A DNA stretch of 64,000 nt from an uncultured Bacteroidales bacterium (lineage in GTDB: Bacteria > Bacteroidota > Bacteroidia > Bacteroidales > UBA932), in NCBI GenBank assembly GCA_949296645.1, contig CASFPH010000004.1, positions 1 to 64,000 on the forward strand. Direction: 5' to 3'. The notes below the pieces were generated by a model that was not told the origin of the DNA, searched no databases, and saw only the letters and a program-made list of their open reading frames with translations. Below, in pieces: positions 55,297 through 63,522 of this stretch. The stretch's first letter is position 1. Every line of letters starts with the position of its first letter. The position numbers were made by a program, and so were the translations under genes.

Positions 55297-55806
55297 ATGC
55301 AGTTTTTAAAAAAAATAGCGGCTTTTTTCATGATTCTTGTCTATATCATGGCAGGAACGGGAGTTTGTGCCCATCATTGCAGGGTAGACAAAAGCACGTA
55401 TCTGCTCTCTGCGATAGGGGCGGATCTGAGTTGTGAAAAAATCCATTCCCACAGGCTTCCTGACGGACGGATATTGTATCACTCGCACTCCGTTGAACAT
55501 AATGTGGAATCTTCGTGCAGTTGCGGGGAGTGTGCCTGCCTGCCTGCCTGCGAAGGAGAGTCCGTATCCGTTATAAAGTCTCCAGGATGCTGCAGCAATG
55601 TAATACTGGTTCTTGATACGGACCAGATGACTAATTCCGATGAAAAATATCTTCCTTTCTGCAACGGGAACGCATATCATGTGTACTGCACGGAAATCAG
55701 GTTGAATCCGGAATACGTTAATCATGCAATTACGGCAAAAGTGAATGATTTTCATTCATATGCGGATGCCGGATTTCTTCCGCTCTACTCTCAGTGGCGC
55801 ATATAG
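55297..55806 (+). CDS. Small exported Cys/His-rich protein, HYC_CC_PP-like
   Basis: 169 residues from the ATG at 55297; the frame reaches a GTG at 55258, but that lies upstream of the -7 box. A signal peptide (MQFLKKIAAFFMILVYIMAG) is followed by AHHC (His26, His27, Cys28), a cluster CSCGECACLPAC (74-85), a CC pair (98-99), two late Cys and several His (SHSVEHN), ending FLPLYSQWRI. The order HxC, CC and a C-terminal Pro motif resembles the uncharacterised HYC_CC_PP family of Bacteroidota (recalled, not searched; only one Pro here). The next genes encode a TonB receptor and a CxxC metal-binding protein, so it is likely a periplasmic metal ligand or scavenger. Confidence 0.72.
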   Translation: MQFLKKIAAFFMILVYIMAGTGVCAHHCRVDKSTYLLSAIGADLSCEKIHSHRLPDGRILYHSHSVEHNVESSCSCGECACLPACEGESVSVIKSPGCCSNVILVLDTDQMTNSDEKYLPFCNGNAYHVYCTEIRLNPEYVNHAITAKVNDFHSYADAGFLPLYSQWRI

Positions 55807-55820
55807 CATATAGGGTTTTG

Positions 55821-55865
55821 CATGCGGCTGCATGACGGCCGTCATTTCAGGTCCGTTTCCGGACC
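55821..55865. promoter_or_regulatory. Cluster of three inverted repeats before the TonB receptor gene
   Basis: In 45 bases there are three inverted repeats: CATGC-GGCT-GCATG (55821-55834), the perfect 14-base palindrome ATGACGGCCGTCAT (55832-55845), and GGTCCG-TTTC-CGGACC (55850-55865). They lie in the 102-base gap between the Cys/His-rich gene and the TonB receptor gene. They could be operator sites or RNA hairpins that set the ratio of the two proteins. The third hairpin is followed by GGATTTTCC rather than a T run. Confidence 0.55.
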
Positions 55866-55908
55866 GGATTTTCCAATATTTTGTAAAACCTGAAATTCAA
55901 ATAATAAA

Positions 55909-58215
55909 ATGCGAAAATTATTGCTAATCGGCATCATGCTGATTCTTTCGGTTTCGCTTCATGCGAAATCGCTCAATGGAGTTGTATACTTCAATCAGTC
56001 GGATAATGTAAAGGAGCCTGCTCCATTTGCGACAGTATACTGGCTGGAAACACAGAATATAATAGAGACAGACGTGAACGGAAATTTCACATTCAGTTTT
56101 GCAAGTGTCAAGGAAGCTACACTTGTGGCTACCTATGTGGGGTATACCAGGGATACGATAAGGGTAACACCCGACATGTCTGATCTGGAATTCAATCTTT
56201 ATCCTGAAAATGAACTGGGTTCGATTGTCGTTACCGGAAAGCAGGACGGCAACTATCTGTCAAAAGTCACTCCAGTAAGGACTGAAGTGATTTCGGCTGC
56301 CGGACTTTGCAAGATGGCATGCTGCAACCTTGCTGAAAGTTTCGAAAATTCGGCAAGTGTTTCTGTAGGCTATTCCGATGCGGTCACAGGGGCACGTCAG
56401 ATAAGACTTCTCGGACTTTCAGGTGTCTATACTGCGATGCTTGACGAAAACAGACCGGTGATGAGGGGACTGGCTTCTCCGTTCGGACTTTCGTACATCC
56501 CGGGTCAGTGGCTGGAAAGCATACAGATTGCCAAGGGGCCTTCGTCTGTCGTGAACGGTCTTGAGGCAATTACGGGCCAGATAAACATGGAGCACAGGAA
56601 ACCTACCGCCGAACAGCCTCTGTTTATCAATCTGTTCCTGAGCAACATGCTGAGAACCGAGGCGAATGTGGCCTCCTCACTTCAGCTGGATGATAACTGG
56701 AGTACGGTGATCCTCGGACATTTTTCTACGGATCCGGCAAAGCATGATTCTAACAAGGACGGTTTCAGGGATGAACCGAATACAATGCAGTTCAATTTCT
56801 CCAACAGGTGGCTTTATTTCGTGCAGGACGGTATTCAGGTACGTTTCGGGGTCAGAGCGCTTTCTGAAAACAGAACAGGGGGACAGATGGATTATGAAAA
56901 AGGTTCTGAAAGAAATTATTACAAAGAGGGTGATTCATGGCCTTCCGCCGAATCCGGTACATCGGAAATATGGGGATCCGAAATCAAGAACAGGGGAGTC
57001 AATGCATATGTGAAGGTCGGAATACCTTTTACGGCTGACCAGAAGAAAAACATGGCGTTCGTAGCCGATTACAGCTACCATAATGTAAACTCATTCTATG
57101 GAATGAAGGACTATAACGGAGATCAGCATTCCGGCTTTTTCAATGTCATGTACAACAATGAAATCAATGACAGCCATAAATTCATACTCGGACTCTCTGC
57201 AAAATACGACAGACTAGATGAAACGCTCAATGATTTCTGGCTTGAGAAAGTAAGTCAGGACAATTCAATGGTACACAGGAACCTCATATATCCAGGACGT
57301 GAGGAAGTCACTGCCGGGGTCTATGGTGAGTATACTTACCATTATGGAGAAAAACTTACTGCAATAGGAGGCCTCAGACTCGATTACAGCAATCTCTACG
57401 GTTATCTTTTCGCTCCGAGAATGAATCTGAAATATTCATTTACAGACAATCTCGTGTTCAGGGTAACAGGAGGTCGCGGTTTCAGAACCCCGAACATAGT
57501 GGCCGACAATCTTGGGATGCTCTCTACAGGCCGCCGAATTCTGGTGGACAAGGATCTTGATGTGGAAGATGCATGGACATACGGAGCGAATCTGACATCA
57601 TATTTCAAACTTGGATACGGGGAAGACGCATATGTAAGTTTCGATTATTTCAGAACAGATTTCATGAAGCAGGTAATTGTAGACCAGGAACTTCAGAACG
57701 ACGCAGTGAGAATCTACAATCTCAATGGCGGAAAATCATATACAAACTCCTATCAGGTAGACTTTTCGATGGAACCTGTAGAAAGGTTTACCGTTATGGC
57801 CACTTTCAGATATACGGATGCAAAAGTCGAACTTCAGGGTCAGGGACTGGTGGATTCTCCTCTGATGAGCAAATACAAGGGTGTCCTCAATCTTCAGTAC
57901 GCTACAAGAATGAATATATGGACATTTGATTTCACTGCCCAGTTGAACGGCCCTGCGAGACTGCCTTATTTCGTAGAAAACAGGAATGATGCTTATTCAC
58001 CTGTATATCCTATGTTCTATGCACAGGTGACGAGAAAATTCAAGAACGTGGATGTGTATGTAGGAGGAGAGAACCTTCTCAACTACAAGCAGCCGGATCC
58101 CATCATAAATGCAGAAAATCCCTATGCTACGGATTTCAACTCTACGGCCATTTGGGGACCTTTGATGGGAATCAAGGTGTATGCGGGTCTGAGATTCACA
58201 TTATGGAAGAACTGA
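55909..58215 (+). CDS. TonB-dependent outer-membrane receptor, putative metal uptake
   Basis: 768 residues. A signal peptide (MRKLLLIGIMLILSVSLHAK) precedes a CarboxypepD_reg-like domain (about 21-100). The plug domain (about 110-230) holds LCKMACCNLAESFENSASVS with Cys134, 138 and 139, then ARQIRLLGLSGVYTAMLDEN and IQIAKGPSSVVNGLEAITGQ. The 22-strand barrel ends in GLRFTLWKN. The plug CC motif is shared by Bacteroidota receptors found next to HMA-domain proteins (recalled). The gene is flanked by a Cys/His-rich exported protein and a CxxC HMA protein, so a soft metal such as copper or zinc, free or chelated, is the most likely cargo. This is not a SusC homologue; no SusD partner is present. 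Confidence 0.85.
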   Translation: MRKLLLIGIMLILSVSLHAKSLNGVVYFNQSDNVKEPAPFATVYWLETQNIIETDVNGNFTFSFASVKEATLVATYVGYTRDTIRVTPDMSDLEFNLYPENELGSIVVTGKQDGNYLSKVTPVRTEVISAAGLCKMACCNLAESFENSASVSVGYSDAVTGARQIRLLGLSGVYTAMLDENRPVMRGLASPFGLSYIPGQWLESIQIAKGPSSVVNGLEAITGQINMEHRKPTAEQPLFINLFLSNMLRTEANVASSLQLDDNWSTVILGHFSTDPAKHDSNKDGFRDEPNTMQFNFSNRWLYFVQDGIQVRFGVRALSENRTGGQMDYEKGSERNYYKEGDSWPSAESGTSEIWGSEIKNRGVNAYVKVGIPFTADQKKNMAFVADYSYHNVNSFYGMKDYNGDQHSGFFNVMYNNEINDSHKFILGLSAKYDRLDETLNDFWLEKVSQDNSMVHRNLIYPGREEVTAGVYGEYTYHYGEKLTAIGGLRLDYSNLYGYLFAPRMNLKYSFTDNLVFRVTGGRGFRTPNIVADNLGMLSTGRRILVDKDLDVEDAWTYGANLTSYFKLGYGEDAYVSFDYFRTDFMKQVIVDQELQNDAVRIYNLNGGKSYTNSYQVDFSMEPVERFTVMATFRYTDAKVELQGQGLVDSPLMSKYKGVLNLQYATRMNIWTFDFTAQLNGPARLPYFVENRNDAYSPVYPMFYAQVTRKFKNVDVYVGGENLLNYKQPDPIINAENPYATDFNSTAIWGPLMGIKVYAGLRFTLWKN

Positions 58216-58258
58216 TTTTATACAGAACAGAATTATTAACCGATTAAAGATAAGAATT

Positions 58259-58597
58259 ATGAAAAGATTTGCACTTTTGACATTGTTGTTTGCCTTGATA
58301 GTGTCGTTTCCACTGAACGCGCAGGATAAAAAGACGAAGCTGAAGGATAACGAAGCCGAAGTACTGTTTTCAGTGGCAATCCACTGCGCTGACTGCGAAG
58401 CCAAACTCGCAGCACAGCTTCCGTTCGTTAAGGGAGTGAAGGACCTTAAGATAGATATTGACAATCAGACAATATGGTTCCTGTACAGAAAGGATAAGAC
58501 GGATGAAAAGAAACTCGCTGAAGAGCTGGACAAACTCGGATATCCTGGTACCGTAGTGGATCCTGAAAAGAAAGCTGAAAAGACTGGAAACGAATAG
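58259..58597 (+). CDS. Periplasmic heavy-metal-associated (HMA) domain protein
   Basis: 112 residues with signal peptide (MKRFALLTLLFALIVSFPLN, cleavage near NAQ). The mature part is one HMA fold: EVLFSVAIHCADCEAKLAAQ with the metal-binding pair Cys43-x-x-Cys46, then VKGVKDLKIDIDNQTIWFLY and an EELDKLGYPGTVV loop. Such domains bind Cu(I), Zn or similar ions and pass them on. It begins 43 bases after the TonB receptor gene and is followed by a strong terminator, so it closes the locus. It is probably a periplasmic carrier receiving metal from the receptor, or one that buffers excess. Confidence 0.88.
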   Translation: MKRFALLTLLFALIVSFPLNAQDKKTKLKDNEAEVLFSVAIHCADCEAKLAAQLPFVKGVKDLKIDIDNQTIWFLYRKDKTDEKKLAEELDKLGYPGTVVDPEKKAEKTGNE

Positions 58598-58630
58598 GAG
58601 CAGGCTGTAAATAGCCGGATAATATTCAAG

Positions 58631-58683
58631 GGGGCTGTATAGCAATGTACTTCAATGTACATGCATACGGCTCCTTTTCTTTT
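58631..58683 (+). terminator. Terminator after the HMA gene
   Basis: GGGGCTGTAT (58631-58640) pairs with ATACGGCTCC (58665-58674) with two G-T pairs. The stem continues as GC-ATGTAC / GTACAT-GC around a TTCAAT loop, then TTTTCTTTT follows. It is a long, strong Rho-independent terminator and separates the metal locus from the GH9 gene. Confidence 0.85.
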
Positions 58684-58732
58684 GTGTATGTCAATTCTTT
58701 CCTGAAATTGACGGATTTGTGTGAGTTTTCCG

Positions 58733-58740
58733 TATATTTG
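58733..58740 (+). promoter_or_regulatory. -7 promoter box of the GH9 gene
   Basis: TATATTTG matches TAnnTTTG; transcription would start near 58747, about 15 bases before the ATG. A TTTG at 58716-58719 is too close to be the -33 box. Confidence 0.5.
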
Positions 58741-58761
58741 TAGGATTTAATATGATACATT

Positions 58762-61227
58762 ATGAACATCAAGAAGTTTTTCATGCTTCTTATCCTGCTT
58801 GCCTTGGCGAATGATTCGTTTGCAAAGGCGTGGATAAGGATCAATCAGGTTGGATACAGACCGTCTGATGTGAAAGTGGCTGTAATAATATCCGATGCTG
58901 ACATAGACGGCAATTTCGAAGTTTACAGGGCGATAGACGGAGTTCAGGTCTACAAGTCGTGCGGTGTAAGGTATAACGGTGAAAAATGGGGGATGAAAAG
59001 CGCATACAGACTGGATTTCAGTTCTCTTGCCGAAGAAGGGGGATATTTCATCAAATCAAACGGTACGGTTTCTCCGAATTTCAGGATTGCGGAAGATGTA
59101 TATGAGGGTGCCGCCGATTTTATGCTGAACTATATGAGACAGCAGCGTTGCGGGGATAATCCTTTCACAGGGGAAAAATGCCATCAGCATGACGGTTATA
59201 TCGTGGATCATCCTGCAAGGAACGGGGAGAAGATAGATGTTACAGGCGGGTGGCATGATGCAGCCGACTATCTCCAGTATGTGACAACGTCTTCGACCGC
59301 TTTGTATCAAATGATGTTCGCTTACTCGCAGGCAAAGGACAAGAGTATTTTCAGGGACAGGTTCGGAGCTGACGGAAGACCAGGATCCAATGGGGTTGCT
59401 GATATTCTGGATGAGATAAAATGGGGTCTGGAATGGTTGATGAAAATGAATCCCGATGAGGAAACCATGTTCAACCAGATAGCTGATGACAGGGATCATC
59501 TCGGTTTCAGAAAACCGCAGGATGATGATGTGGACTACGGTTGGGGACCGGGAAACGGCAGACCGGTATATTATGTTACGGGAGAACCGCAAGGCCTTGG
59601 AAAACACAAGAACAGGTCTACAGGCAAGGCCTCTACGGCTGCGAAATTCGCTTCGTCATTCGCTTTGGGGGCAGAACTTTTCAAGGATACCGAACCGGAT
59701 TTTTCAAGAAACCTATGGTTTAAGGCCGAGGCTGCCTACAAAGAGGCGGAAAAATATCCCGGTGTCGCACAGACGGCATGTCTAAGGTCTCCTTATTTTT
59801 ATGAAGAAGACAATTATACCGACGATGTTGAACTTGCTGCCGCTACCCTGTACAGACTTACGTCTGATAAAAAATGGCTTGAGCGTGCGGATTATTGGGG
59901 CGAACTTGAACCGGTTACACCATGGATGGAACTCGGAAGAGGAAGACACTATCAATATTATCCGTTTATAAATATAGGGCATTATCTAATCGCATCAATT
60001 TCGGATTCACTCCTGTCCGACAAATATGCGGAGTATATGAGAATGGGATTGCAGTCAATAAAGAACAGAGCGGAAGGTGATCCTTTCATGATAGGAATAC
60101 CGTTCCTGTGGTGTTCGAACAATCTGGTTTCCGCAGCTGTTTCACAGTGCCGCCTTTACAATGAAGTTACAGGTGACGACGCTTTCATGGAAATGGAGGC
60201 TGCCCTCAGGGACTGGCTTTTCGGGTGCAATCCGTGGGGTACGTCGATGATAGTAGGTTATCCCGCCGGAGCAGATTATCCGTCAGAACCGCATTCGGCA
60301 TATACATTGATAGACGGAGATCTTCCTTACGGCGGCCTTGTGGATGGACCTGTCGATATAAACGTGTTCAGGACAAGGGCGGGTGCCGCGTTGACTCATG
60401 ATGATGCCTACAAGGCATTCAATAAAGGTGTTGCTGTATATCATGATGATATAGGTGACTATTCAAGCAACGAACCTACAATGGACGGTACAGCCGGTCT
60501 GATATATTATCTTTCTTCCCTGGAGGGAAAATCAGGACGTAGCGTTGTTAAGGATAACAACGGTGCTATTGTAAGAATTGAACCGGAAAACAGAAAAATA
60601 TATCTGGTGTTTACGGCAGATTCGATGTTTCAGGGCGGCAGTACTATATTGAAGGTGCTCAAGAAAAATAAAATAGCGGCATCTTTTTTCCTTACAGGAA
60701 ATTTTCTTGCAGACGCAGCGAACAAGAGTATAATAGAAGAAATCATAGAGGACGGCCATTATGTCGGTCCGCATTCGGATGGACATCTGCTTTATGCGGA
60801 CTGGACGGAAAGGGACAGCAGTCTTGTTTCCAGGGATTCGCTCTTGACGGATATGGCTGCAAATATGGAAAAACTCCTTTCGTTCGGTATACGTCCTCTG
60901 GATGCCAGATGGGTTATACCACCGTATGAGTGGTATAATGCCGAATCTGTCAACATATTGAGTGCGGCTGGCTTCAGAGTCCTCAACTATACTCCGGGAA
61001 CCGCTACTCCGGCTGACTATACAGTGCCTGGAATGACTCAATACAGGAGCAGCCAGAGCCTGATTGATTCGCTTTTCGAATATGAGGAAAAGGAAGGGCT
61101 TGACGGGGCGGTCATCCTGATTCATCCTGGTGTCTCGCATTTACGTAACGACAAATTGTATAACAGGTTGCCGGAAATCATAAAAAAATTGAAAAAATCA
61201 GGGTATTCGTTTGACAGATTGTATTAG
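58762..61227 (+). CDS. GH9 glycoside hydrolase fused to a NodB-like polysaccharide deacetylase domain
   Basis: 821 residues with signal peptide (MNIKKFFMLLILLALANDSF, cleavage near AKA). Residues about 23-110 are the Ig-like CelD_N domain (WIRINQVGYRPSDVKVAVI). The GH9 (alpha/alpha)6 domain (about 112-590) has GGWHDAADY (Asp166, Asp169) and DYSSNEPTMDGTAG with the acid Glu571. The C-terminal part (about 598-821) is a CE4-like domain: FTADS (Asp620), HSDGH (His671, His675), IPPYEW and ILIHPG. The usual TFDDG motif reads TADS, so the residue in the base position appears to be Ala619. GH9 enzymes cut beta-glucans, and the deacetylase part may remove acetyl groups from plant polysaccharide. Activity is not proven. 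It stands alone, without SusCD partners. Confidence 0.87.
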   Translation: MNIKKFFMLLILLALANDSFAKAWIRINQVGYRPSDVKVAVIISDADIDGNFEVYRAIDGVQVYKSCGVRYNGEKWGMKSAYRLDFSSLAEEGGYFIKSNGTVSPNFRIAEDVYEGAADFMLNYMRQQRCGDNPFTGEKCHQHDGYIVDHPARNGEKIDVTGGWHDAADYLQYVTTSSTALYQMMFAYSQAKDKSIFRDRFGADGRPGSNGVADILDEIKWGLEWLMKMNPDEETMFNQIADDRDHLGFRKPQDDDVDYGWGPGNGRPVYYVTGEPQGLGKHKNRSTGKASTAAKFASSFALGAELFKDTEPDFSRNLWFKAEAAYKEAEKYPGVAQTACLRSPYFYEEDNYTDDVELAAATLYRLTSDKKWLERADYWGELEPVTPWMELGRGRHYQYYPFINIGHYLIASISDSLLSDKYAEYMRMGLQSIKNRAEGDPFMIGIPFLWCSNNLVSAAVSQCRLYNEVTGDDAFMEMEAALRDWLFGCNPWGTSMIVGYPAGADYPSEPHSAYTLIDGDLPYGGLVDGPVDINVFRTRAGAALTHDDAYKAFNKGVAVYHDDIGDYSSNEPTMDGTAGLIYYLSSLEGKSGRSVVKDNNGAIVRIEPENRKIYLVFTADSMFQGGSTILKVLKKNKIAASFFLTGNFLADAANKSIIEEIIEDGHYVGPHSDGHLLYADWTERDSSLVSRDSLLTDMAANMEKLLSFGIRPLDARWVIPPYEWYNAESVNILSAAGFRVLNYTPGTATPADYTVPGMTQYRSSQSLIDSLFEYEEKEGLDGAVILIHPGVSHLRNDKLYNRLPEIIKKLKKSGYSFDRLY

Positions 61228-61266
61228 TAGTAATCGAAATAAATTAACACGAAAACATAAAGGATT

Positions 61267-62121
61267 ATGTATAGGATCGTAAAAAAAGAATTTCTTACTC
61301 CCATCATATGCATGATGGAAGTTGAAGCTCCAAGGCTGGCTTCTTCCGCACAGCCGGGGCAGTTTCTGATAGTCAGAGCTCACGAAAAAGGCGAGCGTAT
61401 CCCTTTGACAATATGTGACTATAACAGGGAAAAAGGAACAGTCACAATCGTTACGCAGATAGTCGGCGCTTCCAGCAGGCAGATATGCCATCTTGAAGAA
61501 GGTGAATCGTTCGTGGATTTTGTGGGCCCTCTTGGACAGCCTTCGGAATTCATACATATGAATGACGAAGAGTTGAGAGGTAAAAGATTCATATTCATAG
61601 CAGGTGGTCTCGGTACTGCTCCGGTGTATCCTCAGGTGAAATATCTGCATTCCCGCGGGGTGAAGGTTGACGTCATAATAGGGGCAAAAGGCAAGGATTT
61701 CCTTATAATGGAAGACAGAATGAGGGCCGTATGCGACAACCTGTATATATGTACTGATGATGGAACTGCAGGTAAGAAAGGGCTCGTTACCGACATGCTT
61801 AAGGAATTGCTTGATTCTGGTGAAAAGTATGATCAGTCCGTAGCGATAGGACCTATGATAATGATGAAGTTTGTAATGCTGGCAGCCAAACCTTACGGAT
61901 TGCCGCTTATAGTCAGTCTCAATACCCTGATGGTTGACGGAACAGGAATGTGCGGTGCATGCCGTGTTACCATAGGCGGAAAAACGAAATTCGCATGTGT
62001 AGACGGACCGGAATTCGATGCATATCTTGTGGACTTCGATGAAGCCATGAGAAGGCAGGGAATGTACAAGAATATCGAAAAAGAGGCAGATCATAAATGT
62101 AGAATAGGATTGGGAGAATAA
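61267..62121 (+). CDS. nfnA: NfnA-type FAD/NAD(P)-binding oxidoreductase subunit
   Basis: 284-residue subunit with an FAD domain (RIPLTICDYNREKGTVTIVT) and an NAD-binding domain (FIAGGLGTAPVYPQ, about 110-123). The C-terminal [2Fe-2S] loop is DGTGMCGACR...FACVDGP: Asp224, Cys229, Cys232, Cys244. Asp replaces the first of the four Cys seen in PyrK, which is the NfnA pattern. The large subunit follows 5 bases later. Together they would form NADH-dependent ferredoxin:NADP+ oxidoreductase (electron-bifurcating transhydrogenase). The same proteins have also been named sulfide dehydrogenase or glutamate-synthase subunits; no glutamate synthase large subunit is nearby. Confidence 0.85.
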   Translation: MYRIVKKEFLTPIICMMEVEAPRLASSAQPGQFLIVRAHEKGERIPLTICDYNREKGTVTIVTQIVGASSRQICHLEEGESFVDFVGPLGQPSEFIHMNDEELRGKRFIFIAGGLGTAPVYPQVKYLHSRGVKVDVIIGAKGKDFLIMEDRMRAVCDNLYICTDDGTAGKKGLVTDMLKELLDSGEKYDQSVAIGPMIMMKFVMLAAKPYGLPLIVSLNTLMVDGTGMCGACRVTIGGKTKFACVDGPEFDAYLVDFDEAMRRQGMYKNIEKEADHKCRIGLGE

Positions 62122-62126
62122 TAATC

Positions 62127-63509
62127 ATGAGAAACAAAATAGACAGAGTTCCGGTCAGGGAACAGGATCCTGCCGTAAGGGCAAGGAATTTTGAAGAAGT
62201 CTGTTACGGCTACAATCAGGAAGAGGCCATGCTTGAGGCTTCGAGATGTCTTAATTGCAAGAAACCTTCATGCATGGAGGCATGTCCGGTATCCATAAAG
62301 ATTCCGGATTTCGTTTCGTTTGTAGAAAAAGGTGATTTTGAAGGGGCGGCAAAAGTAATATCTGAAGACAGTTCGCTGCCGGCAATATGCGGAAGGGTAT
62401 GTCCTCAGGAGTCGCAGTGTGAGGGCTCATGTATTCTCGGCAAGAAAGGACAGCCTGTAGCAATCGGAAAACTTGAACGTTTTGTCGCAGACTGGACAAG
62501 GGAGAAAGGTATAAGGTTCACCGACAAGAAGCCTGCCAACGGTATTAAGGTAGCTGTAATAGGCAGCGGTCCTTCCGGACTAGCCTGTGCAAGCGACCTT
62601 GCGAAACTCGGCTACAGCGTGACAATTTTTGAAGTGCTCCATAAGGCCGGCGGCGTGCTTGAATACGGTATACCTGAATTCAGGCTTCCTAAAGAAAAGG
62701 TTGTAAAACCTGAAATAGACAATGTAAGGGCATTGGGTGTGAAATTCGAAACCAATGTTGTGGTAGGAAGAACTGTTACTGTCGATTATCTTATGGAAAA
62801 GGAAGGATTCAAGGCAGTATATATAGCATCAGGAGCAGGTCTTCCGAAATTCATGAACATTCCTGGGGAAAACCTCAACGGAGTGGTTTCGGCAAATGAA
62901 TTCCTTACAAGAAACAATCTGATGAAGGCATATGACAGCGATTACGACACTCCTATATACGTAGGAAAAAAGGTTGCTGTCGTAGGAGGAGGCAATGTCG
63001 CAATGGATGCGGCCAGAACTGCACTCAGACTTGGAGCCGAAGTCACGATAGTCTATAGAAGAACGGAAAAGGAACTTCCTGCCCGTCTTGAAGAGGTGCA
63101 CCATGCGAAAGAGGAAGGCATAACATTCAGGATGCTTACCAACCCTGTCGAAGTTCTGGGAGACGAAAAAGGCTGGGTAAAGGGCCTGAAATGCATAAAA
63201 ATGGAACTCGGGGAGCCTGATGAAAGCGGCAGACGTTCACCTGTGGCAATACCTGGATCGGAATTCGATATAGATACCGATGTCGTGATAATGTCTCTCG
63301 GTACCTCGCCTAACCCTCTTATAGCCAATACGACACCTGGACTGGAGCAGAATCGCAAGGGGTGCATAGTTGCCGATGCCGACGGGGCGACGACAAGGGA
63401 ATTCGTATATGCCGGCGGAGATGCCGTAACCGGAGCAGCAACGGTCATACTGGCTATGGGAGCCGGAAGAAAAGCTGCTGCAGCAATAGACGCTAAATTA
63501 AGGAGATAG
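62127..63509 (+). CDS. nfnB: NfnB / GltD-like FAD-iron-sulfur oxidoreductase subunit
   Basis: 460 residues. The N-terminal ferredoxin-like domain binds two [4Fe-4S] clusters through [14 protein letters not shown] (Cys41, 44, 49, 53) and [15 protein letters not shown] (Cys88, 92, 98, 102). Then come an FAD site [15 protein letters not shown] (about 144-158), RLPKEKV, an NADPH site [16 protein letters not shown] and the C-terminal [20 protein letters not shown]. This is the GltD / NfnB fold. Pairing with the NfnA-type subunit makes NfnAB the preferred assignment, which would balance NADH, NADPH and ferredoxin in an anaerobe. hisS begins 13 bases after the stop. Confidence 0.87.
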   Translation: MRNKIDRVPVREQDPAVRARNFEEVCYGYNQEEAMLEASRCLNCKKPSCMEACPVSIKIPDFVSFVEKGDFEGAAKVISEDSSLPAICGRVCPQESQCEGSCILGKKGQPVAIGKLERFVADWTREKGIRFTDKKPANGIKVAVIGSGPSGLACASDLAKLGYSVTIFEVLHKAGGVLEYGIPEFRLPKEKVVKPEIDNVRALGVKFETNVVVGRTVTVDYLMEKEGFKAVYIASGAGLPKFMNIPGENLNGVVSANEFLTRNNLMKAYDSDYDTPIYVGKKVAVVGGGNVAMDAARTALRLGAEVTIVYRRTEKELPARLEEVHHAKEEGITFRMLTNPVEVLGDEKGWVKGLKCIKMELGEPDESGRRSPVAIPGSEFDIDTDVVIMSLGTSPNPLIANTTPGLEQNRKGCIVADADGATTREFVYAGGDAVTGAATVILAMGAGRKAAAAIDAKLRR

Positions 63510-63522
63510 AAATAATCGAAAT

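Noticed and set aside
55909-58215. SusC-type glycan receptor next to the GH9 gene, i.e. a polysaccharide utilisation locus
   Set aside because: There is no SusD gene, the receptor is short for SusC, its other neighbours are metal-binding proteins, and a strong terminator separates it from GH9.
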